The position numbers were made by a program, and so were the translations under genes. The notes below the pieces were generated by a model, which saw nothing but the letters and a program-made list of their open reading frames with translations, was not told the origin of the DNA and did not search any database. Source: Chryseolinea lacunae (GTDB taxonomy: Bacteria > Bacteroidota > Bacteroidia > Cytophagales > Cyclobacteriaceae). Taken from it: a stretch of 64,000 nucleotides of DNA. Positions within the stretch are counted from its first letter, which is position 1, and each line of letters begins with the position of its first letter. The DNA is taken from contig NZ_JAERRB010000003.1 of assembly GCF_016735595.1 (NCBI RefSeq), positions 299,401 through 363,400 on the forward strand, read 5' to 3'. Below, in pieces: positions 52,800 to 60,845 of this stretch.

Positions 52800-53795
52800 C
52801 TACGCGATGGTGGCGCCCACTTTTTCGAGCAACGCTTTTGTGGCGCGAATGCCTTCGTCTTCCGACAGTGTGCTGCCTTCATATTCAATGCCGATGAAGC
52901 CCGTGTAGCCGGCAGCTTTCACTATGCCCAACATTTTGGCGTAGTCCGTTTCAACACAATTTCCATTGGCATCGAAGTCGTGCGTTTTAGCGCTCACGCC
53001 TTTTGCATACGGCATCATTTCGGTAGTGCCTTTGTAGCGGTCGTATTCTTCCACGCATTTGTCGTTTTCGCGCTTCAGGCAAAAATTGCCAAAGTCGGGA
53101 AGCGTGCCACAGTTGTCCATGCCCGTGTCTTTAATGACCGTGCTCAACCAAAGTCCGTCTGACGAATAGCCCCCATGATTTTCAACAATCACGTTGATGC
53201 CCGATCCCTTGGCAAACTCCGACAGCGAACGCAGTCCGTCGGTTGTCGACTTACCCACTTCCTCGCGCGTGCCTTCGCCGTGCGCATTCACGCGTATGGA
53301 ATGGCATCCCAAAAACTTGGCAGCCTCCACCCATTTCTTGTGGTTGTCTACCGCTTCGGCTCGTTTCTTTTTGTTGAGATCGCCCAGACTGCCTTCACCA
53401 TCGCACATGATCAGCACACTGGTCACGCCGTTGTCGCCACAGCGCTTTTTCAATTCGGCCAGATAGGTCTGGTCTTTGGCTTTGTCTTTGAAGAATTGGT
53501 TCACAAACTCAACGCCCGACACGCCATAGTCATTTTTGGCTTTCGCGGGAAAATCAAGATTGTCGAGTTTACCGTCGAACAGCGTTTTGTGAAGCGACCA
53601 TTGGGCCAGCGATATTTTGAAGAACAACTCTTTGGGTTCTGCGGCAGCTTTGATGGCGGCCGAGTCAACAGCAGCGGTGTCGCCAGCGGCAGGTTTCTTG
53701 CCACAGGCGCTAAGAAATGCCGATCCGGTTGCAGCGCCCACGGTGATGAGGCCGAGCGAGCGCAAAAAATTTCTACGATTTGTTTCCTGGTTCAT
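52800..53795 (-). CDS. Sugar phosphate isomerase/epimerase-like TIM barrel, Tat lipoprotein
   Basis: 331 residues from ATG 53795. Twin-arginine signal [19 protein letters not shown] followed by a lipobox (FLSAC), so the folded protein is exported and lipidated. The mature part is an xylose-isomerase-like TIM barrel: [66 protein letters not shown] (metal Glu) and [10 protein letters not shown] (second Glu). It likely isomerises or epimerises a sugar in the periplasm. Single gene between the AHSA1 and flavoprotein genes. Confidence 0.88.
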   Translation of the reverse strand: MNQETNRRNFLRSLGLITVGAATGSAFLSACGKKPAAGDTAAVDSAAIKAAAEPKELFFKISLAQWSLHKTLFDGKLDNLDFPAKAKNDYGVSGVEFVNQFFKDKAKDQTYLAELKKRCGDNGVTSVLIMCDGEGSLGDLNKKKRAEAVDNHKKWVEAAKFLGCHSIRVNAHGEGTREEVGKSTTDGLRSLSEFAKGSGINVIVENHGGYSSDGLWLSTVIKDTGMDNCGTLPDFGNFCLKRENDKCVEEYDRYKGTTEMMPYAKGVSAKTHDFDANGNCVETDYAKMLGIVKAAGYTGFIGIEYEGSTLSEDEGIRATKALLEKVGATIA

Positions 53796-53909
53796 GCGGT
53801 TGTGTTTGATGGAGCATTGAATGTAGTCAACGCTCGCCAAAACCACACGCGCATTTTCTGTAGGTGGTGCAAAAGAAGATTTCAGAGGAGAATCGTCATC
53901 ACAAAGGCA

Positions 53910-55019
53910 TCAGAACGGATCGCCATGTGTGCTGCGCATAATGCCCAGGGCCACCGGCCGAACGTTCACCGCAAGACTCACCGCCACATGCGATGCCCAA
54001 TAGCTTCCAAAAAGTTTCTGTATCTGCCGACCTCGCCACAAGCGACTTCTGAAATTTTTGTTCCACTCACGTGTGTAGGCTTCTTCCAGTTGTGCGCGGG
54101 TGATCTGCCCTTTGGCAAACTGCGTCACCACGTCGCTCAGCAGCTTTGCACCATGAATGGCCATGGCCATGCCATTGCCACACAACGGTGCAATCATTCC
54201 TGCGCTGTCGCCCGCCATCAACACATGATCCTCCACACACGACTTGGTGCGAAACGAAACTTCGTTTATCACTTCGGGCTTGTCGAAAAGAAATTCGGCT
54301 TCCGCAAACACCTTTTGCAGCAGTGGGTTTTTATACATCACCTGCTCTTCCATGTGGCTGATGTTCCTGAATTTTTTCAGGTGGTCGCGATGGGTCAGAT
54401 AACACAAGGTTGTTTTTCCGTCTTCAATGTTGCTCATGCCACAGTAGCCGCCTTCAAAGTTATGCAGGGCAATGAGGTCGGCCGGGTGGTTTGTGCGCAC
54501 ATGATATTTCACGCCCACATAGGGCGACCGTTCCGAAATAAATCTGCGCTTCAAAAAATGATCAAGACGCGAACGCTTGCCAAACGCTCCCACCACTATG
54601 TCGCCTATGAGCATGCGCTTGTCGGTCTTTACCTGAAAACGGTTATCTCCGAAAAAAACATCCTGAACTTCTTCGCCTTGCAGAACCTCAACGCCGGCAG
54701 CCAAGACTTTTTTGAACAGAAAATGATCGAATGTGAAGCGGCTGATGCCAAACCCGCCCAAATCAAGCGCCATGGTGCTGCTGCGGCCGCTTGCCGACGA
54801 CAGGGTGAAGCGCGTGATGGCTGGCGGCTCAAATTCGGCCGGAAACAAATCGTTGGCTTTCAGAAACGGCACGGCTTCGTTTGAAATATATTCTCCGCAT
54901 ACCCGGTGAAAGGGATATACTTTTTTTTCAATCAAAACACACGACATACCTGCCCGCGCAAGCTGCACAGCGGCCACCAAACCTGCCAATCCCCCTCCGA
55001 CTACAATGATTTTTTTCAA
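53910..55019 (-). CDS. FAD-dependent oxidoreductase (geranylgeranyl-reductase/hydroxylase type)
   Basis: 369 residues. FAD-binding motif IVVGGGLAGLVAAVQLARAGM at the N-terminus (GxGxxG), VCGEYISNEAVPFL (the RxxxCGE/Y motif of the GGR-like branch), DIVVGAFGKRSRLD, and the second FAD motif VLMAGDSAGMIAPLCGNGMAMA (~285). It is a single-component flavoprotein reductase or hydroxylase. Flavoproteins of this kind accompany type III PKS and methyltransferase genes in phenolic-lipid pathways (SrsC hydroxylates alkylresorcinols). Its distance of 5 kb from the PKS means the link is inference. Confidence 0.85.
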   Translation of the reverse strand: MKKIIVVGGGLAGLVAAVQLARAGMSCVLIEKKVYPFHRVCGEYISNEAVPFLKANDLFPAEFEPPAITRFTLSSASGRSSTMALDLGGFGISRFTFDHFLFKKVLAAGVEVLQGEEVQDVFFGDNRFQVKTDKRMLIGDIVVGAFGKRSRLDHFLKRRFISERSPYVGVKYHVRTNHPADLIALHNFEGGYCGMSNIEDGKTTLCYLTHRDHLKKFRNISHMEEQVMYKNPLLQKVFAEAEFLFDKPEVINEVSFRTKSCVEDHVLMAGDSAGMIAPLCGNGMAMAIHGAKLLSDVVTQFAKGQITRAQLEEAYTREWNKNFRSRLWRGRQIQKLFGSYWASHVAVSLAVNVRPVALGIMRSTHGDPF

Positions 55020-55148
55020 GACTTCTTATTCCGTAAGTGAGAAAATTATAAAGAAAGAATCACCTGTGCTATTAAAATAACGGGTGGAACAGATCTTGCA
55101 GGGAAACCTTTTTCGTTTATATAAACGTTTAATGATCTAGTTTGGCTT

Positions 55149-55631
55149 ATGGAAACAATCTCTACCTCTCTTCAAAAAGGCAAAGCCCTGGAGCCTTTGC
55201 ATGTTCTGTTAATCGGAAACAATCCCATTGAAATGGGAAAGGTGCTCGACACCCTGCACAAAGTGCGCAGCCAAAAGGTGATTACCGAAATCGCGTTCGA
55301 CCTGAAAAGCATCCTGGAGCGGCTCATCCGCTTTCGCCCCAACTTCATTCTCATCGACGACAACATCGGCCGTGTGGAGTTGCAGGAAACCGTGAACGAG
55401 CTTTCGTCGAACCGGCAAACAAAAGATATTCCCATCACCGTTCTGAAAAATTCGAACTACCACGAAGCCATTGCGTCGTCAAACATCTACGACTATTTGC
55501 TCAAGCAAAATCTTTCGGCCGACGACCTCTACAACACCGTGAAAAATTCGCTGCGCTTCCGCAGAACACAGGCGTTCCTGTATCAGGCCTACAAAAAACG
55601 GAAGAAACAATTGATGAAATATATGCAGTAG
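55149..55631 (+). CDS. Response-regulator receiver-like protein, atypical
   Basis: 160 residues with a REC-like alternation: LHVLLIGNNPIEMGKVLDTL, RFRPNFILIDDNIGRVELQE (phospho-Asp position kept), DIPITVLKNSNYHEA and YDYLLKQNLSADDLYNTV (Lys). The acidic pair that should end strand 1 is replaced by GNN, so Mg2+ binding and phosphorylation are doubtful. A basic C-terminal tail (YKKRKKQLMKYM) follows instead of an output domain. No histidine kinase is nearby. A 14-bp palindrome lies at 55114-55127 upstream. Confidence 0.72.
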   Translation: METISTSLQKGKALEPLHVLLIGNNPIEMGKVLDTLHKVRSQKVITEIAFDLKSILERLIRFRPNFILIDDNIGRVELQETVNELSSNRQTKDIPITVLKNSNYHEAIASSNIYDYLLKQNLSADDLYNTVKNSLRFRRTQAFLYQAYKKRKKQLMKYMQ

Positions 55632-55650
55632 CGGCGTTGGCCCACTGCAA

Positions 55651-56883
55651 TCAAATCTGATCCTGGAGCCGGATCTCTTTTTTCATGCGCTCGCCTTTGC
55701 GGGTGATCTCCACTTTTATTCGTTTGCCCGGCTTGCTGTTGAAGAAGCCGTTGATCAGATTCAAATTCAGATCGTGTGTGGGAATGCCATTGATGGTGAT
55801 GATGATATCGCCCACCACAATGCCGCCCTTCTGCGACGCCGACTGATCGCGTACTTCGGTCACTTCAAAAACATTGAGCTGCGATCCTTTTGCTTTCAGC
55901 GTGAGACCGCTCAGGTTGTAGTAGAAGTTCTTGTTGAACGCCGAGTTCCGTTTCAGATACACCCTTTCTTTTGGAAAGTTGAACACCACCGTGAAGCGGC
56001 TCAACACCTCGCCGCCAATGGCACCATTACGAAACACATTGCCCACCTTAATGCTGTCGGTGTAGCTGTTGAGGTCGGGAAAATTGCAGATCACATCCTT
56101 GAGCTTATACGCACCCATCGACAGCGTTTTGATGCGACCCACTTTGCCAAATATTTCGCCGCCCAAACCACGGCCAATCAAACTGCTCACCGTTTGCTCC
56201 GGCACTTGAATGACCGAGTCGGACGAAGGCTCGAGCATCAGGCCATGGCTGGCACCGGAGTCCATCAACAGTTTTGCGTTCAGTGTGCGGCCGTCTTCAA
56301 ACGTCACGGGTGCAATCATGTAGGGCTTGGTGTCTTCGATCATGATGGGGATGGCCTGAAATTTTCTGCGCTTGTGAAATTTCTCCGGCAGCATCAGCGT
56401 CAGAATTTTTTTATCGTAGTCGATTTCAATAATGAAACGGCTAAACAGTTCATAGCCCAAAATGCCATGCACGTCGGTGCCCAGGTAGTTTCTCAACTCC
56501 AGATAGTCTTCGGCCAATACCAACATCGCATGGCCGCGCCCATGCACGCCCGGCAGTTCGATAGAAACGTTGTTGGTGACATAGGCATCTACCAGCTTTT
56601 CGCCTCCCGGACCGGAGATGCTGTATTTGCGCGAATAGGTAAGGTTGAGAATGTCGCTAAAGGTTTTTTGGGTCAGGATGGTTGTGCGCACGCCGGTGTC
56701 GAGGATGAATTTTAGCGGGAGCGCATCGTTTAGCACCACCGGCACCACCACCAGGTTGTTATGAATTTCAATGGGAATACGCACTTTCTTTTTGCCGTCA
56801 GCCAAAGAAAACCCCAAATTTTGGCCGGTAACAGAATAGCCAATATTAAACAGCAGAATGAAAACCAGGATACTCCGGATCAT
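55651..56883 (-). CDS. Retropepsin-like aspartyl protease with PDZ domain, exported
   Basis: 410 residues with signal peptide (MIRSILVFILLFNIGYSVTGQ). Two Asp-x-Gly motifs, LKFILDTGVRTTILT (~62) and LLMDSGASHGL (~210), mark two retropepsin-like halves; a C-terminal PDZ domain (GGIVVGDIIITINGIPTHDL, ~350-395) follows. An exported, PDZ-bearing aspartic protease would cleave or process envelope proteins. Having both halves in one chain makes an internal pseudodimer possible. Convergent with the REC-like gene. Confidence 0.88.
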   Translation of the reverse strand: MIRSILVFILLFNIGYSVTGQNLGFSLADGKKKVRIPIEIHNNLVVVPVVLNDALPLKFILDTGVRTTILTQKTFSDILNLTYSRKYSISGPGGEKLVDAYVTNNVSIELPGVHGRGHAMLVLAEDYLELRNYLGTDVHGILGYELFSRFIIEIDYDKKILTLMLPEKFHKRRKFQAIPIMIEDTKPYMIAPVTFEDGRTLNAKLLMDSGASHGLMLEPSSDSVIQVPEQTVSSLIGRGLGGEIFGKVGRIKTLSMGAYKLKDVICNFPDLNSYTDSIKVGNVFRNGAIGGEVLSRFTVVFNFPKERVYLKRNSAFNKNFYYNLSGLTLKAKGSQLNVFEVTEVRDQSASQKGGIVVGDIIITINGIPTHDLNLNLINGFFNSKPGKRIKVEITRKGERMKKEIRLQDQI

Positions 56884-56946
56884 AAAGAATCAACACCCAT
56901 AATGGTCAATATAGGACAATTTTCAGAGAGTGTGATATCACCCCCG

Positions 56947-57480
56947 TTACGGGAATAATCGCGATAGTATCTTTTCTACATCGTTTTCGACGATAAGAAA
57001 ATCAAGATTTTCGTGTTTGAGAAAACCCCCGCTAACCATGGAACGCATTTGGGCCACGAGAGGGTCGAAAAAATGCTGAATATTGAGAATCGCGATGGGT
57101 TGGTGTATCAATCCCAGTTGTCGCCAGGTGAGAATCTCGGCTAACTCGTCTAACGTGCCCCAGCCGCCGGGTAGGGCAATGAAGGCGTCCGAAAGATCGG
57201 CCATGCGCTTTTTCCGTTCGTGCATGGTGCCCACAACTTCCAGCTGGGTGAGGTTGCGATGGCCCACCTCGCGCTGCATCAGAAAATCGGGAATCACGCC
57301 AATGGCCTTGCCGCCATTTTCCAACACGGCGTCGGCCACCACGCCCATGAGCCCTATGTTTCCACCGCCATAGACCAGCGTGTGAGACGATTTTGCAAAC
57401 GCCATTCCCAAGGCACGGGCAGATTGCGCGTGCACCGGGTCGGTGCCCGTGGCAGATCCACAAAAAACACAAATGTTCAC
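56947..57480 (-). CDS. LOG family protein (cytokinin riboside monophosphate phosphoribohydrolase-like)
   Basis: 177 residues, the whole TIGR00730/LOG fold: VFCGSATGTDP, YGGGNIGLMGVVADAV (GGGxxGLMG nucleotide loop), and the catalytic motif LPGGWGTLDELAEILT (PGGxGTxxE). LOG proteins remove ribose-5-phosphate from adenine nucleotides; in bacteria a general nucleotide hydrolase role is likely. Next gene downstream is the aspartyl protease, on the same strand 63 bp away; the small membrane gene lies 29 bp upstream. Confidence 0.93.
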   Translation of the reverse strand: MNICVFCGSATGTDPVHAQSARALGMAFAKSSHTLVYGGGNIGLMGVVADAVLENGGKAIGVIPDFLMQREVGHRNLTQLEVVGTMHERKKRMADLSDAFIALPGGWGTLDELAEILTWRQLGLIHQPIAILNIQHFFDPLVAQMRSMVSGGFLKHENLDFLIVENDVEKILSRLFP

Positions 57481-57509
57481 GCTGTCAGCAGGCTGGAGAA
57501 AAACTGCTT

Positions 57510-57635
57510 CTAGAATTTATTGTCGTGCTTGTTTTTGCTCACCATTTTATTGGGGAAAATCCAAGGTGCCACAATCGCAAGAACGAAAAGAGCAATCACC
57601 ACAAAGAAAGGCCACCACGATGCTATATCCTTCAT
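57510..57635 (-). CDS. Small single-pass membrane protein (41 aa)
   Basis: 41 codons from ATG 57635 to TAG 57510: MKDIASWWPFFVVIALF then VLAIVAPWIFPNKMVSKNKHDNKF. One hydrophobic helix flanked by aromatic residues (WW, W) and a basic C-terminus, a normal small membrane protein. Start codon and frame are clean, and it lies 29 bp upstream of the LOG gene on the same strand, so it may be co-transcribed. No family recognised. Confidence 0.6.
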   Translation of the reverse strand: MKDIASWWPFFVVIALFVLAIVAPWIFPNKMVSKNKHDNKF

Positions 57636-57754
57636 AACTAAAATTTTTTAGGAACGTAAAAATAGGCGCAATGCTTTTAATTTTTAAACAAAGCGTCATA
57701 AAATTGTTTAGCTTGATAACCTTGATTTAAAAACCCTATTCTAACCGGGAATCC

Positions 57755-58309
57755 ATGAAAAAATTCTTAGTCATCGCTGGAATCGCTGTGGCCGTTTTGA
57801 TCGTTCTGGGAGCGGTCACCAACTATTTTATGAAGAAACACACCAAGTCGTTCAGCCCGGAAGAGGAAGTGGTTTTTAAGGAAGGCGAGCTCGACATCAA
57901 GGTGTTCTACAACCGTCCCTTCAAGAAAGGACGACAGATTTTTGGGTTCCTGGTGCCCTACGGCCAGGTGTGGCGAACCGGCGCCAACGAAGCTACCACC
58001 TTCGAAACCAACAAAGACCTGGAGTTTGAAAATCAAAAATTGAAAAAAGGAAAATACAGCCTCTGGACCATCCCAGGTGAAGAAACGTGGACTGTCATTT
58101 TCAACTCTGAATATGGACAATGGGGCATCGGTCCCGATGGCGAAGCAAACCGCGATCCCGCGCGCGACGTGCTCACCCTCACCGTTCACTCTGTGCAGGC
58201 ACAACGCGACTTCGAGCAATTCACCATCTCGTTCGAAAAAACGGGCGAAGACGCCGAAATGGTGCTGATCTGGGATAAGACCCTCGTGGCCGTTCCTTTC
58301 TGGTATTGA
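57755..58309 (+). CDS. DUF2911 domain-containing membrane-anchored protein
   Basis: 184 residues. One N-terminal helix (FLVIAGIAVAVLIVLGAVTNYF) anchors a DUF2911 beta domain: IKVFYNRPFKKGRQIFGFLVPYGQVWRTGANEATTFE (in pieces), KGKYSLWTIPGEETWTVIFN and DFEQFTISFEK. All family motifs are present (VWRTGANEAT is the signature). Periplasmic; function unknown. Convergent with the PD40/OmpA-like gene at 10 bp. Confidence 0.93.
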   Translation: MKKFLVIAGIAVAVLIVLGAVTNYFMKKHTKSFSPEEEVVFKEGELDIKVFYNRPFKKGRQIFGFLVPYGQVWRTGANEATTFETNKDLEFENQKLKKGKYSLWTIPGEETWTVIFNSEYGQWGIGPDGEANRDPARDVLTLTVHSVQAQRDFEQFTISFEKTGEDAEMVLIWDKTLVAVPFWY

Positions 58310-58319
58310 ATATCTCCCG

Positions 58320-59909
58320 CTATTGTTTTGGTCGCACGGCCACCTTTATCGTCAGCTTCTTCGGCTCGCCGGGCGTGACGGGTATGGCATTCACAAACGA
58401 CGTGAGGCTGGCCGGATCCAAACCCTGTAGTTTCAAATAATCTACAATCTGTTTGGCCTGCGCCTGTGTGCGGTCGTTGTGGTAGATTGTTCGGGCCACC
58501 AGCGTGTCTTTCTTGTAGGCCTTGCCCAAACTATCGATGTCACTCACCTGCCGCATCACCGAATCGATGGTCACTTCAGTGAGGTCGGGATCTGACTTCA
58601 GCGAATCCTGCTGATAACCTTTCAGCATCACCTGAATTTCGAACTTCACCTGTGGATTGGCTTTGGCCATGCGCACAAGTTTTTTCAGTTCGGTTTGTGA
58701 TGTGGGGTCCAATGTGCTGCTGTTGGGTTTGAAGGCCACAAAGTCAAGCGCAAATTCGTCGCCTGCTACTGGCTGCTTCAGCACCACGTTCACTTTTTCC
58801 TTTTGTGGTGTTTTGTCTGACGTGAGGTCAAACACCTTCGTGAAATAACTATTGTTGCTCTGCTCCGGATCGACCGAAAACTGATAGCGTGTTCCTTCGC
58901 GCAGATACACCATATACGAACCGTCGGCCGCAGGTCTTGCGCTATACACGCGCTTGTTGCTCACCACGTCCATGATGTCGATGTAGGCAGCGGTAGGCGC
59001 ATTGGCAGCGTCTGTAATTTTTCCTTCAATTTTCATCATGCCTTTTGGCCGAAGTTCGTTCGGGAAAAGAAACTCCACGATCTCGCTGTTCTTGCGTGGA
59101 CCGGGGGCTTCTTTCAGCAGGTATCGGCCCAGGGCTGCTACACCCACATACTGGTCGTCTTTGTCGGAGTTCACAAAATCAAGCGGCACGGGGTCGCTCC
59201 AGGTTCCATTCACCAACCGGCTTTCATAGAGATCCATGCCGCCTTTTGTAGAGGCCATTTTGTTGGAGGAGAAGATCAGCGTTTCGTCGTCGGCCATGAT
59301 GCGGGGTGCTTGCGAGTTGCCGGTGTTGATGTTGGCCGGAAGCTCCTTGGGCTCGTCCCACTGGCCATTTGGTTTTTTCTTGGTCACAAACAGTTTGCAG
59401 CCGTCGGCCTTGTTCTGATCCATCTTGTCGCACCGCATAAAATACAGCGTGTTGCCATCGGCTGAGATCGACGGACAACCTTCGTTCGTTTTTGTGTTCA
59501 CGGGCAGCATCAGGTTCAGAGGCTCGGTCCAGCTGGTGCCCTTCAGTTCGCTAAACACAATGTCGTAGCCGCCCACGATCGGCGATTTTGTAGAGGTATA
59601 GAATATTTTTTTTCCGTCGGCACTCAAACCAAAACCGCGCAGGAAAGTGAGGCGGTGAAACACGTTTTTCGGAACGGCCACCGGCTCGGTCCAGTCATTT
59701 TCGCGCGATGTATAGAACAGGGCCAGGGCACCATCTTCGCCGTTGTCGGAGATAAACAGCAAGGCATTGCCATCGTGGCTGATGTAGGGGCTGTAGAGGT
59801 TCAGCGAAGGATGGTTGATGATTCCGGGGAGGCGTCGGGTCTTGGCTTGTGCCAGGGCAGCGGAAGCCGGAAGGACCAGGAGCAATACAAAACAGGCTAG
59901 TGTTCTCAT
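58320..59909 (-). CDS. PD40 propeller protein with OmpA-like C-terminus
   Basis: 529 residues from ATG 59909 with signal peptide MRTLACFVLLLVLPASAALAQ. N-terminal WD40-like PD40 repeats (YSPYISHDGNALLFISDNG, GFGLSADGKKIFYTSTKS, CPSISADGNTLYFMRCD), a short carboxypeptidase-regulatory-like beta domain (~305-370), and a C-terminal OmpA/MotB-like region (FVAFKPNSSTLDPTSQTELKKLV ... NDRTQAQAKQIVDYL). Such proteins link outer membrane and peptidoglycan in Bacteroidota. The OmpA signature is partly degenerate. Single gene. Confidence 0.85.
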   Translation of the reverse strand: MRTLACFVLLLVLPASAALAQAKTRRLPGIINHPSLNLYSPYISHDGNALLFISDNGEDGALALFYTSRENDWTEPVAVPKNVFHRLTFLRGFGLSADGKKIFYTSTKSPIVGGYDIVFSELKGTSWTEPLNLMLPVNTKTNEGCPSISADGNTLYFMRCDKMDQNKADGCKLFVTKKKPNGQWDEPKELPANINTGNSQAPRIMADDETLIFSSNKMASTKGGMDLYESRLVNGTWSDPVPLDFVNSDKDDQYVGVAALGRYLLKEAPGPRKNSEIVEFLFPNELRPKGMMKIEGKITDAANAPTAAYIDIMDVVSNKRVYSARPAADGSYMVYLREGTRYQFSVDPEQSNNSYFTKVFDLTSDKTPQKEKVNVVLKQPVAGDEFALDFVAFKPNSSTLDPTSQTELKKLVRMAKANPQVKFEIQVMLKGYQQDSLKSDPDLTEVTIDSVMRQVSDIDSLGKAYKKDTLVARTIYHNDRTQAQAKQIVDYLKLQGLDPASLTSFVNAIPVTPGEPKKLTIKVAVRPKQ

Positions 59910-60071
59910 AGAATTAAAAAATGCTGTTTTTAAAAGTAGCGAATTCTTTACCAAGCCCACGCACCCGTCCGGTGGACGCGAAATATTTTCAGATTTTCAG
60001 CGGGCTGAAAAGGTTTTTCGGCTTAGGGGCGTAACTTGGCAGTTGCTAACAACAGTCTTAATTTTCGTGCC

Positions 60072-60815
60072 ATGATTCAGGTTATTCCTTCAATCGCCAT
60101 CCGCCAGGGCAAGGTTGTGAAGATGCGCAAAGGCGATCCAACAAGTGAAAAAGCGTACAACGAAAATCCGCTCGATCTCGCCAAGCGCTTCGAAGATCAT
60201 GGCATTGAAGTGGTGCACCTGGTTGACCTTGACGGTGCCGAGAAAGGCAGCCCTGTGAACTGGCACGTGCTGGAAGCCATCTCCGGCTATACCGACCTGA
60301 AAATCGATTTCACCGGTGGCATCTCTACCGATGGTGACATCAGCAAGGCCTATGAATTTGGCGCCGACTACATCACGGCCGCCAGCATCGCCGTGACCGA
60401 CCCCGAACTTTTTGCATCGTGGATCATTTCCTATGGCCGCGAAAAAATGACACTCGGTGCCGACGTAGTAGATCGCACCACCAAGCAACTGCTGTTTCGC
60501 GGCTGGCAAAACCGCTCCCAACTGACGCTCTTCGAACACCTCGAATATTTTTATTCACGCGGCCTCAAGTATGTGAAGTCTACCGACGTGTCGCGCGATG
60601 GCGTGCTGGAAGGACCTGCGTTCGAATTTTATGAAGAGATCGTTTCAAAATTTCCCGAAATGTGCGTGCTGGCCAGCGGCGGCGTGCGCGGCGTAGACGA
60701 CATCAAACGTCTCAACGACATGGGCATCTTCGCCGTGATTTTTGGAAAGGCCTACTACGAAGGCATCCTGAACCTGAAAGACCTGGAGCAATTCCTGGTG
60801 AAGAAAGAGCTTTAG
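60072..60815 (+). CDS. HisA-like phosphoribosylformimino isomerase paralogue
   Basis: 247 residues from ATG 60072. The fold is clearly HisA/HisF: VVKMRKGDPTSEKAYNENP, VVHLVDLDGAEKGSPVN, DFTGGISTDGDISKAY, LGADVVDRTTKQLLFRGW, STDVSRDGVLEGPAFE and VLASGGVRGVDDIKRL. In standard HisA the N-terminal strand reads P-A-[IL]-D with the catalytic Asp; here it is IPSIAIRQ, so that Asp is Ala9. The gene is not in a his operon. It may be a HisA with another substrate or an inactive regulator. Confidence 0.8.
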   Translation: MIQVIPSIAIRQGKVVKMRKGDPTSEKAYNENPLDLAKRFEDHGIEVVHLVDLDGAEKGSPVNWHVLEAISGYTDLKIDFTGGISTDGDISKAYEFGADYITAASIAVTDPELFASWIISYGREKMTLGADVVDRTTKQLLFRGWQNRSQLTLFEHLEYFYSRGLKYVKSTDVSRDGVLEGPAFEFYEEIVSKFPEMCVLASGGVRGVDDIKRLNDMGIFAVIFGKAYYEGILNLKDLEQFLVKKEL

Positions 60816-60845
60816 AAATCACTTCGTCTTTCGCGTTCGTCCCTC

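Noticed and set aside
52667-52888. Minus-strand frame between the sugar isomerase and AHSA1 genes (73 codons)
   Set aside because: It overlaps the end of the isomerase in another frame, is Arg/Lys/Trp-rich and has no fold pattern.
53175-54884. Long plus-strand open frame (569 codons)
   Set aside because: It spans the ends of two well-supported minus-strand genes (sugar isomerase and flavoprotein), which real genes do not do; it has no domain.
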